Positions 30,743-38,595 of a stretch of DNA of 38,688 nucleotides are shown here, in pieces. The stretch is from Flavobacterium sp. (GTDB lineage: Bacteria; Bacteroidota; Bacteroidia; Flavobacteriales; Flavobacteriaceae). Each line of letters starts with the position of its first letter. Within the stretch, counting starts at the first letter, position 1. The notes beneath the pieces were generated by a model, which saw nothing but the letters and a program-made list of their open reading frames with translations, was not told the origin of the DNA and ran no database searches. The DNA lies in the NCBI GenBank assembly GCA_027484725.1, contig JAIXSK010000008.1, positions 1 through 38,688 of the forward strand, in the 5' to 3' direction. Made by a program: the position numbers and the translations under genes.

Positions 30743-32770
30743 TTACTTGTAGCAAACGGATTCGACACGACGCAGCGCGAAGTCTACGTCCTGGAACACG
30801 ACCAGGCGAACGGCGCCGTTCTTGCTGTTCGAGTACGGGTCAACAGTCAGATCCAGACCGCCCCACATACCGATCAACAGGTCAGCGAAGTTGCCGAAGA
30901 ACACGTCGTCGTTGGCCAGCTGGTTGGTCACTTCAGTGCGGTAGCCGTTGACCGTGTTGCCCTGTTCCCAGATCACAGTTTCAGTGCCTGAACCGAACTT
31001 CGGCGTGGTCTTCAGGTAGCCGCGCATACGTGCGTTCATGACGTACGCCATGCTGTTCACGTCAGCGTTGTCGGCCGCGATTTCCGTTTCCATCTGCACC
31101 AGCTGTGCGTAGGTCGGGTTCGAACTGAATCCGACGCTGTTGATGCCGGTGTAGTTCTTCAGGCCGCGCGGCTGGTTGTTGGTGCCAGAACCGTAGAAGC
31201 CAGCGAAGTCAATCGCCTGCGCGATTGCGTTGGTCAGGTCACGGCGCACGATGCCTTCAGCGTCCAGGCTGGACTGCATCATCAGGCGGCGCGTGATCTC
31301 GGTGTAAGCTGCAACTGTCTTCGGTGACAGTTCCAACTGGCCAAGGCTCGGCGTGCCTTCGGTTGCGTCCTGGTTCTCACCAATCCAGTAGGCCGTTGCA
31401 CCACCAGTCTGGCGCGGAATGTCCACGTTACCAACCAGGCCGGCCATTGTGGTACCAAGGCCCATCAGCACGGTGCGGTTGCGCAGCATTTCGATGAACG
31501 AACCGGCCATGAAGGTGGTATCGACACCGAAGTTACCCGTCTGTGCGCCTGCAGGCGTGTTGGCAGCACCACCAGCGTTGAACGCACGCGACGCCAACAC
31601 GTCCTGTGGCACCAGGATGCCCTGCGCAGTGCGGCCAAACTGGCGTTCAGCAGCGCGCGAACATTCCATTTCGAATGCAGCGGCTTCCTGTGCGCGGCGG
31701 TCGTTCGGATTCGCCATGGCGCGGACCGCGCGGAACAGCGAATAGCTGCGGATCTGCTGGTCGGTCAGACCAAGCAAACCGTCCGAACGTTCTTCAGTCA
31801 GCGGCGCATTGCCACCGGCCGGCGCGTTACCACCAGCAGCTGGCGCCTGGCCACCACGGGTGTTGATGTGGTCCAGTGCGATCTGGCGGAACTGGTCCAC
31901 ACTGATGCCGTCCATGACCGCCTTACGGGCCAGGTCGTCGCACTTGTACTTTTCGCCCATCGCCAGAATATCAGCGGTACGCTTCTGTTCGGCTTCGCGT
32001 GCCTGGCGCTGTGCAGCGGAAATATCCGCGCCTGCGCGTTCCAGGACTTCCAAAATCTGTGTAATGTTGCCAGCTTCGTCAACCAGTGCGCGCACCAGGT
32101 TGCCTGCGCTGTCGCGCAAAATCTTTTCCATTCTGATTTCCTCAGTCTTTAAATTGGTCGCCGGTTTATCGGTGCTTGCATCTTGTGTGCGCACCGTCGG
32201 GCGTTCCTCTTGGGTTTTTTCAGCTGATCGGCCAATGCCTACTGTCGGATCTGCTGGCACCGCCACGATGCTGATTTCGTACGGTTCCCAACGCGTGATC
32301 CGGTACACGTCAACTTCGTTGCGGTTTTCAGCCAGGACCGCGTCCAGGATGCGATAGCCGACCGACACATGACGGCGGATGCCGTCCACGATGTCCTGGA
32401 AAATCTCCTGCGCCCGTACGCCTCGCCCGAAGCGCACAACAGCCCGGCCCCGCCGGTCTGAATCAATGCTGGCAGACACAACCACGCCGACCTGGTCGCC
32501 CCAATCATGGTCGACAAGAACGGCCCCGCCGTCCAACAGTCGTGCCATGTCAACGCTTCCAGGACTGTGGTCCAGGATTTCGACACCAAACCAGCGGTTC
32601 ACCTCGATTTCGGATGAAAACGCCAGTTCGACTTCGCGCGTTTCTGTGTCTGCGCTGCGTACTTCCATAGTACGCACCAGGCTGTCCCGATTAAAGTCAG
32701 GCAGCTGGCGCGTTCCTTGGTTGTCGCGCTTCAGAAACAGACCGCGCAGATCAAGCGGTTGTTTTGTCAT
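30743..32770 (-). CDS. Prohead protease / major capsid fusion protein
   Basis: A 675-residue fusion. Residues 1-190 are a HK97-type prohead protease of the S78 family: LVDHDWGDQVG carries the catalytic His, RRHVSVGYRI the Ser, and WEPYEISIVAVPADP the last conserved block. A low-complexity linker follows. Residues 214-675 are the HK97-fold capsid protein, with a helical delta-domain scaffold (AAQRQAREAEQKRTADILAM) and shell (GFYGSGTNNQPRGLKNYTGI, DVNSMAYVMNARMRGYLK). The ATG at 32770 is chosen because it overlaps the portal stop by 20 bp. An internal in-frame ATG at 32131 has GAGGAA 6 bases before it and lies 73 bp after a late element, so free capsid (462 residues) is probably made as well. 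Confidence 0.9.
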   Translation of the reverse strand: MTKQPLDLRGLFLKRDNQGTRQLPDFNRDSLVRTMEVRSADTETREVELAFSSEIEVNRWFGVEILDHSPGSVDMARLLDGGAVLVDHDWGDQVGVVVSASIDSDRRGRAVVRFGRGVRAQEIFQDIVDGIRRHVSVGYRILDAVLAENRNEVDVYRITRWEPYEISIVAVPADPTVGIGRSAEKTQEERPTVRTQDASTDKPATNLKTEEIRMEKILRDSAGNLVRALVDEAGNITQILEVLERAGADISAAQRQAREAEQKRTADILAMGEKYKCDDLARKAVMDGISVDQFRQIALDHINTRGGQAPAAGGNAPAGGNAPLTEERSDGLLGLTDQQIRSYSLFRAVRAMANPNDRRAQEAAAFEMECSRAAERQFGRTAQGILVPQDVLASRAFNAGGAANTPAGAQTGNFGVDTTFMAGSFIEMLRNRTVLMGLGTTMAGLVGNVDIPRQTGGATAYWIGENQDATEGTPSLGQLELSPKTVAAYTEITRRLMMQSSLDAEGIVRRDLTNAIAQAIDFAGFYGSGTNNQPRGLKNYTGINSVGFSSNPTYAQLVQMETEIAADNADVNSMAYVMNARMRGYLKTTPKFGSGTETVIWEQGNTVNGYRTEVTNQLANDDVFFGNFADLLIGMWGGLDLTVDPYSNSKNGAVRLVVFQDVDFALRRVESVCYK
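32205..32221 (-). promoter_or_regulatory. Late element copy 4 (inside the protease-capsid linker)
   Basis: GAAAAAACCCAAGAGGA on the minus strand, within codons for the linker (EKTQEE) between protease and capsid. It lies 73 bp before the internal ATG at 32131. It could give a capsid-only transcript. Confidence 0.55.
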
Positions 32771-34322
32771 TATTGGCCCCCGTAGGCGCTGGTTTTTGTG
32801 GTTGTTTGCCCATGGACAGCAGCACCAGTTCGGTGGCTGTCTTTTCGTCCAATCCTTCGGCCACGTAGGCGTCAATCATTGCGCGGACGTCGCGCGCAGC
32901 TTCGGCCCAAACCGACTGCGGGTCGCGGCCCTGTTCGCGGATGATGGTGCTAGGACTGACCAAGCCGTTGTTTTTGGCGCTGATAGCGGCGTCCACGTCG
33001 GCGCGTGGGTCAATCCACTGCCAGCGACGTGCTTGCCAGCTGACACGGCTGTACCGGTCGATGCGCTCAGGCTTCAGCGGCCGGCCGTTGACCTGGATAA
33101 GTCCGGCCAACAGCGCACGCGGCAGCCAGGCTTCGAAGACCGGCTGGATCAGCGTTTCAATCAGCCATTCTTGCAGGTCTTTCCAATGCTCGCGTTCGTC
33201 CAGCGTGCCTTGGCGGATGCTCGAAAAATTGACGCCTTCCAGGTCGGTGGCCAGGTTGTTGTACTGGACGCCAAAGCCGGCAGCGAGAGACCGCAAGCAG
33301 TGTTTCACGAACGGCGGGAATTCGCCGGACGGGTACTGCGGATTGGTTTCCTGGATCTCTGCGCCTTCTGGCAATACCTGCCATTCGCCGGCTTCAGAAT
33401 CGACAATCAGTTCGTCGTCTTCGTCCAGTTCAGGCCCAAAACCGTCCTTCCACTTGATAAAGCCCATCTTTTGCGCACCGACGCGCGCGTTCACGATGGC
33501 CGCTTCTTCCATTGCGTTCAGTTGGCGCATACGGAATAGGCCCGTTGCCATCCAAGGCAAGCCGCGTTTCTGGCCTTCGATATCGCTCAGAAACCCGTGA
33601 ATGATTTGGTCGGCTGGAATCTCAACGTAATACTTATCGCCGTACCGATAATCGCTCTCTTTTTCGTCCGTCGTGCTGAAGAAATACGACAGCGGACGGC
33701 CGTACTTGTTGAACCGAATACCATGGCGGATAAAGCCAGCGCCGCGTGGGTTCTTTTCGTTCATGTCAACAGGACAGCGCTGCGGATCCAGGGTCTGAAG
33801 GGAAAAGCCCCACGGGCCAGCGTCGCGGCCCCAAACCATTCGCACGAAGAATTCGCCATCCTTGGCAGCGCTGTTCACGCAAGCTGACTGGATAAGACGC
33901 CAGGACCGTTTGCCCGTGACGTCGCAGTTGTTCGGCTTGGACCATTCCAGGTAGGCCGCTTCAATGGCCTGGTTGGCCTTGGTGTCCAGTTTGCCCTTGT
34001 CGTCGATGCTCTGCGCTTGCAGCTGCACGCCGGTGCTGCCGACGATGTTCTGCCGGCACATGCGCAAAAACGCCTTGCCGTAATCGTTGTTCGACGCCTG
34101 TTCGCGCGAACGCGCCACCAGGATCCGCTGGTTGCGGTCGATGATCTGGTCGGCCGTCAGTGGTGTGGCGCCCCAACCAGCAGTCAGCCGGTCGTTGTTG
34201 GCGGCCGTGAACATGCGCGCCATGCTCGAAAGCGAGAAAAATTTGCGCGCAGGACGGCGATCAGCTGGCATTGGTGCCGGCTGTGCTTCCGCACTGCGCT
34301 TGAAGAAATTGAAAAATGCCAC
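32751..34322 (-). CDS. Portal protein, lambda GpB family
   Basis: A 523-residue portal. Family blocks: LVARSREQASNNDYGKAFLR, NIVGSTGVQLQAQSIDDKG, KDGEFFVRMVWGRDAGPWGF, IPADQIIHGFLSDIEGQKRG, NAMEEAAIVNARVGAQKMGF, DLEGVNFSSIRQGTLDEREH and VSPSTIIREQGRDPQSVWAE. It forms the dodecameric ring at one head vertex through which DNA enters and leaves. The start is GTG at 34322, overlapping the upstream stop by one base (TAGTG), with AAGG nearby. Confidence 0.95.
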   Translation of the reverse strand: MAFFNFFKRSAEAQPAPMPADRRPARKFFSLSSMARMFTAANNDRLTAGWGATPLTADQIIDRNQRILVARSREQASNNDYGKAFLRMCRQNIVGSTGVQLQAQSIDDKGKLDTKANQAIEAAYLEWSKPNNCDVTGKRSWRLIQSACVNSAAKDGEFFVRMVWGRDAGPWGFSLQTLDPQRCPVDMNEKNPRGAGFIRHGIRFNKYGRPLSYFFSTTDEKESDYRYGDKYYVEIPADQIIHGFLSDIEGQKRGLPWMATGLFRMRQLNAMEEAAIVNARVGAQKMGFIKWKDGFGPELDEDDELIVDSEAGEWQVLPEGAEIQETNPQYPSGEFPPFVKHCLRSLAAGFGVQYNNLATDLEGVNFSSIRQGTLDEREHWKDLQEWLIETLIQPVFEAWLPRALLAGLIQVNGRPLKPERIDRYSRVSWQARRWQWIDPRADVDAAISAKNNGLVSPSTIIREQGRDPQSVWAEAARDVRAMIDAYVAEGLDEKTATELVLLSMGKQPQKPAPTGANNDKTTA

Positions 34323-34861
34323 TATCGCAGCCTTACGCGCACAGTTGCGCCGAATAAGTTCTTGCCACGCGCGGCAGCCTGTTCGCGGCGTACTTCAGCC
34401 CGGTACAGGTCGCGCAGTTTCAACAGATCAGCAATTGGCGTCCGGTACAGTTCGCGGTTGTTGATGCGGTACCGTTCCTGGTCCAACGACGCGCGCTTCT
34501 CGATCACCGCTTCGATGGCTTCCAGCGTGCGTTGCGCATGCGAACGGCCGTCGTGACCTTCGCCAGCGGATGCCAGGTCAGGAACAACGGTGATCTGGCC
34601 GGTTTCGACCTCGAATACGTCGGTGCCGTCAGTGACGCGTGCCGTGTAGGTGTAAAGGCCAGGCGTCCAGTTGCTGGTAGTTGCAGCGCTGGCCGTCAGC
34701 TGGTGCTGATTGCCGTCGGCGGTAGCGGTCAGGTTGATAACGTCAGGACCGCGCAGTGCCACCGACAGCGTCCATTCCGTTGCCGGATAGGCTGTCTGCG
34801 TCACCAGGCGGCTAAATGTCAGGCCGGCGCCAATTTTGTCGGGTAAAATGCTGCAATTCAC
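34322..34861 (-). CDS. Head-to-tail connector-type protein with Ig-like and W-like parts
   Basis: A 179-residue protein lying between terminase and portal, where lambda has W. The N-terminal about 95 residues look like an Ig-like domain (TPGLYTYTARVTDGTDVFEV). The C-terminal part is helical (HAQRTLEAIEAVIEKRASLD, ELYRTPIADLLKLRDLYRAE), resembling the gpW-like region of many phage proteins at this place. GTG at 34861 overlaps the terminase stop (GTGA) and is preferred to the TTG at 34864. Confidence 0.65.
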   Translation of the reverse strand: MNCSILPDKIGAGLTFSRLVTQTAYPATEWTLSVALRGPDVINLTATADGNQHQLTASAATTSNWTPGLYTYTARVTDGTDVFEVETGQITVVPDLASAGEGHDGRSHAQRTLEAIEAVIEKRASLDQERYRINNRELYRTPIADLLKLRDLYRAEVRREQAAARGKNLFGATVRVRLR

Positions 34862-36903
34862 CAATTTTTAGCCCATGAACCACGGTTTCTACGCCCCTTT
34901 TGGGCCGAAACGGTGCGTTTAATCGTGGGCTTAGTCTGTTCGGCCGTCTTTGGTGCATCCTCTTGGGATTTTTCAACGACTGGTTCAGGCGGCGTCTGGC
35001 GTGCCTTTTTGACCGTTTTTAGTGGCGATTTGGCCTGTTTTGGCCCGTTTTCGTCGGGATTTTCGTACCTTTCCGCCAGCCGTTTGAATGACGGCTGCAT
35101 GATTTTCAGCGCCGCCAGGGCATAGACGCGGCAGTCCAGAGCTTCGTTTCGCGCGCGGTCTGGCTTGGTCCACTCGCGTATTGGCTGGCCTTTGACATAG
35201 CGAACCGTCAGTTTTTCGGCCGTCAGTTGCTTGTACCATTCTGAATCCCGGTCATCAGGGAAATGACAATAGCCGCCAGTGGCTACCTGTTGCTGCAGCC
35301 GGCGCATGGTGATCAGCTTGGCTTCGTCCGTGCCGACCAGGAATAGGTCAACCTTCCGCGCGTTCTTGCCCGATTGCTTCCGCTGCGGCTTCTCAACGAT
35401 TGGACGGCCCCAACCAGGCACGCCTTTGATGGCAAACAGCCGGCGGCCGGTCTTGCCGCGCGCGTATTCGTACGCCGCTTGGGTGTAACCTTTGGTACCG
35501 CCGGTGTCCAAACAGGCCGCACTGATTGGCAGAACGGCGCCGCTTTCGTGCTGGTAGGTGCTGGCCAGCAGGTCGTCCAGGTCGTTCCAGACGTCGCCTT
35601 GCAGCGGATCGCCCCACAGCACGTAGTAGCCAATCGACCAGCTTTCTTCGCCAACGCCCCACGCGACAACCTCGCATTCCAGGCGGTCCATTTGCATATC
35701 GATGCCGGCGGTCAGGTACAGGCCACCTGCTGGCACTTCGGCGCGGTAGGCTTCGGCACGCGCCATCAGGCCAGTAGGGTCTACGCGTTCGCCCTTTTCG
35801 TCGTAGGTCAGCGCCAGGCTGACGTTGATAAACGACTGAATGTCGCCCAGGACCAGCTTGTCCAGGTACGACTGGACGATATGGCACATGCGCCGGAATA
35901 CCGACGTCATTTCGGTGGCGTGGAAGCTGGCGTGGCCCTTAAACGGCTTCGCCGCCTTCCAACCGTGGCCCCTGGCCACGGCACTGCGAATGGCCGCAAT
36001 GCGCTCGCCATCGTTCCACAGCGCACCGCACGCTTCGCACACGTAGGCGGCCGTTTCCGGCTGGTGTTCTTGGTTCAGGTCTTCTTCGGCGTCATCGATG
36101 CAGGTGGACTTGCGGCCGTGCCAGGTGACGTTCTCCCACTTCAGGTGCTGCGGATGGTCACAGTGCGGACACGGCACGTAGTACCGGCGCTGGTCGCCTT
36201 CTTCGAACCCTTTTTCAATCCGGCTGACTTCCTTGATAGTCGGCGTACTGGATTCGGTGCGCAGTGCTTCGTCACCGAACGACGCGGCACGCTGCGCCAA
36301 CAGTTCGCCTGGATCACCTTCGGCGGTCTTTTCCATGCCGTCGATTTCGTCGGCGTGGGTAATAGGCGCCGAACGGCCGCGCAGTGTCTTGGGTGAACCG
36401 GCCCACGAAAACATCAGCCAGCCGCCGATGTACGAAATAATGCGGCTGTTGTTCACGCCTTCGCGGCCGCGCTGCTTGGCCATTTTGCTGCTGATCGCCT
36501 TGTTGGCTTCCAGCATTGGACGCAGCTTGGTTTCCTGGAATGTTTGGACGTCGCCCTGTGTCGGCTGTACGAAAATCTGGCTTTTGGGTTCGTGCGCGAC
36601 GAAATACCCGATAATACACTGCTGAATGGTGGTCTTACCGAACTGCGCCGGCAGCATGTACGACACGCGCCGGATCCCTGGTTCCTTGATCACGTCAATC
36701 ATGCCGCGCTGTGGTGGCGCGTTGTCGAACCGAATAGGACCAGGGCGCGCGTTACCGACCGAAATAACGATGTTCGCTTCGGCCCATTCAGACGGCAGCA
36801 TGTCCGGTGGCGGCACCAGATAGTTCGCGGCACGTTGCACCGCGTCTAGCACCGCCACCTTGTTACTGAACTGGTCGGCTTTTTTGGCCGATAGTGCCGT
36901 CAT
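34858..36903 (-). CDS. terL: Terminase large subunit, GpA family
   Basis: A 681-residue large terminase of the lambda GpA family. The N-terminal ATPase has RRVSYMLPAQFGKTTIQQCI at 78-97 (P-loop-like) and PITHADEIDG at 180-189 (Walker B). A four-cysteine zinc site (VPCPHCDHPQ and YVCEACGALW) lies in the middle. The nuclease domain begins with LTAGIDMQMDRLECEVVAWG. The last about 60 residues are a charged, low-complexity tail containing a late element. It drives packaging and cuts at the ends. The ATG overlaps the methyltransferase stop (ATGA). GpA-type terminases usually work on cos ends. Confidence 0.95.
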   Translation of the reverse strand: MTALSAKKADQFSNKVAVLDAVQRAANYLVPPPDMLPSEWAEANIVISVGNARPGPIRFDNAPPQRGMIDVIKEPGIRRVSYMLPAQFGKTTIQQCIIGYFVAHEPKSQIFVQPTQGDVQTFQETKLRPMLEANKAISSKMAKQRGREGVNNSRIISYIGGWLMFSWAGSPKTLRGRSAPITHADEIDGMEKTAEGDPGELLAQRAASFGDEALRTESSTPTIKEVSRIEKGFEEGDQRRYYVPCPHCDHPQHLKWENVTWHGRKSTCIDDAEEDLNQEHQPETAAYVCEACGALWNDGERIAAIRSAVARGHGWKAAKPFKGHASFHATEMTSVFRRMCHIVQSYLDKLVLGDIQSFINVSLALTYDEKGERVDPTGLMARAEAYRAEVPAGGLYLTAGIDMQMDRLECEVVAWGVGEESWSIGYYVLWGDPLQGDVWNDLDDLLASTYQHESGAVLPISAACLDTGGTKGYTQAAYEYARGKTGRRLFAIKGVPGWGRPIVEKPQRKQSGKNARKVDLFLVGTDEAKLITMRRLQQQVATGGYCHFPDDRDSEWYKQLTAEKLTVRYVKGQPIREWTKPDRARNEALDCRVYALAALKIMQPSFKRLAERYENPDENGPKQAKSPLKTVKKARQTPPEPVVEKSQEDAPKTAEQTKPTIKRTVSAQKGRRNRGSWAKNW
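34958..34974 (-). promoter_or_regulatory. Late element copy 5 (inside the terminase tail)
   Basis: GAAAAATCCCAAGAGGA on the minus strand, in codons for the disordered tail of the terminase (EKSQED). It lies 96 bp before the GTG of the connector gene at 34861. Could start a connector/portal transcript. Confidence 0.5.
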
Positions 36904-38066
36904 ACAGCCAGTGCCTGCTGCTGGTTGTCGTTGGCTGCGTCAATGGCCAGCTGGATCCGCTGCCTGGCGATGGCCACGTATTCATCCGACAGTTCGCAGC
37001 CGATGAACCGGAAGCCTTCCAGCACGGCAGCCTTGCCGGTTGAACCGCTGCCGGCGAACGGATCCAGCACCAGGCCACCAGGTGGCGTCACCAGGCGGCA
37101 CAGGTGGCGCATCAGCGCGGTAGGCTTCACGGTCGGGTGCGTGTTGCCTTCGTCGCGGTCGCCTGGCTGGATTTTGGCGCTGTAGAAAAACCGCGCGGCA
37201 GTGCCGAACACGTCCAGTGCTTCGTTGCTGCCATCATGCACCAGGTTGCCAGGCCAACGACCGTCCACGCGGCTGACGTTGACGGCCCCGGTGCCGAAGG
37301 CCAGCACGTTGGCGCCGACAGAACCAACCGGCTGCTTTCTGGCGACGGTGATCGGTTCCAGGCACGGCTTGAAGGCCGTTCCCCAATCGCCGGCAGGAAC
37401 CAGGTCGCGGCGGCCATGCAGCTTTTCCAGAAACGCTTTCGGCTTCTCGCCGGTGCCTGGCCCCTTTTCGGTGCCGGCCAGGTCAGCCACCAGGCTATCC
37501 AGTTCGGTACCGAACCCAAGCGCCTGGCGCAGCACTTCCCACTGGCGAACGGATGGTACCAGCGGCTGACTGGCCAACGACGTCCAGTGGCCGGCCATGC
37601 CACGCGTACCGAACAGTGCGTCGATCTGCTTGTTGGTCCAGCCGGCCTTGTCTCTGGCAGCCTTCAGGAATGCCGTCACCTGGTAGACGCCAGGACGAAT
37701 GCTGGCGGCCGCGGCTTCGATACGTTCGCCGGCCTGGTACTTGGCCACCTGCTGCGACACGTCGCGCGACTTCGGAAAGCCACTCGAATAGCACCAGGCG
37801 ATCAGGTCGCGGATCTCGAATCCGGCCTGTTCGATACGGCTGGCCATGCGGTGCTGCGTTCTGGTACCAGCGAATGACAGCAGGTGGCCACCAGGCTTCA
37901 GCACGCGCCGGCATTCAGCCCACACGTCAACCGATGGAACGTCGGCGTCCCACTTGTTGTCGTTGAACGCGATGCCGTACGGCGGATCGGTGACAATGCT
38001 GTCCACGCTGTCGGCCGGCATGGCGCGCAGGTGGTCCAGGCAATCACCGTGGCGAATATCAAACAT
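36900..38066 (-). CDS. DNA methyltransferase (N6-adenine/N4-cytosine, beta class)
   Basis: A 388-residue amino-methyltransferase. The catalytic motif DPPY lies at 27-30 (IVTDPPYGIAFNDNKW) and the AdoMet motif LDPFAGSGSTGKAAVLEGF near 334-352. DPPY before FxGxG marks the beta class. The middle 100-320 is a large variable target region with WCYSSGFPKSRDVSQQVAK, common in phage enzymes. It should methylate A or C at a short site, giving phage DNA protection from host restriction or marking it for packaging. The ATG at 38066 overlaps the small terminase stop by 8 bases; a longer version would read through that gene in another frame. Confidence 0.92.
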   Translation of the reverse strand: MFDIRHGDCLDHLRAMPADSVDSIVTDPPYGIAFNDNKWDADVPSVDVWAECRRVLKPGGHLLSFAGTRTQHRMASRIEQAGFEIRDLIAWCYSSGFPKSRDVSQQVAKYQAGERIEAAAASIRPGVYQVTAFLKAARDKAGWTNKQIDALFGTRGMAGHWTSLASQPLVPSVRQWEVLRQALGFGTELDSLVADLAGTEKGPGTGEKPKAFLEKLHGRRDLVPAGDWGTAFKPCLEPITVARKQPVGSVGANVLAFGTGAVNVSRVDGRWPGNLVHDGSNEALDVFGTAARFFYSAKIQPGDRDEGNTHPTVKPTALMRHLCRLVTPPGGLVLDPFAGSGSTGKAAVLEGFRFIGCELSDEYVAIARQRIQLAIDAANDNQQQALAV

Positions 38067-38595
38067 CGTAGTCGTCCCCTTCCTCGTCTTCGTCTTCCAT
38101 GTTGATTTCGGCTTCCGCTGCGGTTTCCAGCGCCAGGACCAGTTCGGCGCGCAGCTTCGCTTTGAATTCCGCTTCGTCGGTGCAGCCAAGCAGCTGCAGC
38201 ACGGCGCGCGCTGGAACGTTCATGATGTTTTGGCGGATGGTGGCCATCAGGCCGGCGGTGGCCCGTTCGAATTCCCGAACCGGCGCCACTTCGCCTTTGG
38301 CCTTGGCCAGCTTCAGTTCGGCTTCTTCGGTTTCGGCCAGTAACTTCCGGCGCTTCAGCTGCTGTTCGTCAGCTGGTGCAGCGCCGGTGGCTTCTTCCCT
38401 GGCGCGGTCGCGCAGCCAGTTGGCCACGTCGGCCGTGTTGAACATGACCGACCGGCTGCCAAGCGGCCGGTGGTGAGGAATACCGTTTCGAACCCAACCG
38501 TCAACGGTCGGCAACGATACGCCGAACAGCGTTGCTAGTTCAGTACGGTTTACCTGTTTCCCTTTATTGGATGCGCCTTTGCTGTCTCTGGACAT
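38059..38595 (-). CDS. terS: Terminase small subunit (Nu1-like)
   Basis: A 178-residue Nu1-like protein. Residues 15-60 are the winged DNA-binding domain (NRTELATLFGVSLPTVDGWV, RNGIPHHRPLGSRSVMFNTA, DVANWLRDR). A coiled region (QQLKRRKLLAETEEAELKLA) and a C-terminal acidic stretch (INMEDEDEEGDDYDV) follow. It should recognise the packaging start and bring in the large subunit. It is the first gene of the late strand in the window and starts with ATG. Confidence 0.93.
   Translation of the reverse strand: MSRDSKGASNKGKQVNRTELATLFGVSLPTVDGWVRNGIPHHRPLGSRSVMFNTADVANWLRDRAREEATGAAPADEQQLKRRKLLAETEEAELKLAKAKGEVAPVREFERATAGLMATIRQNIMNVPARAVLQLLGCTDEAEFKAKLRAELVLALETAAEAEINMEDEDEEGDDYDV

Noticed and set aside
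14287..34974. The 17-bp repeats as Shine-Dalgarno sites (AAGAGGA) or as ends of a mobile element
   Set aside because: The distance to the next start varies from 24 to 96 bp, so they are not ribosome sites. There are no inverted partners or target duplications, and the copies do not bound any insertion.
35374..36396. A 340-codon plus-strand frame opposite the terminase gene
   Set aside because: It is a mirror of the GC-rich codon pattern of terL; no domain, no ribosome site and no neighbours in that direction. Frames of the same kind at 274-1125, 20390-21352 and 22668-23573 were rejected for the same reason.
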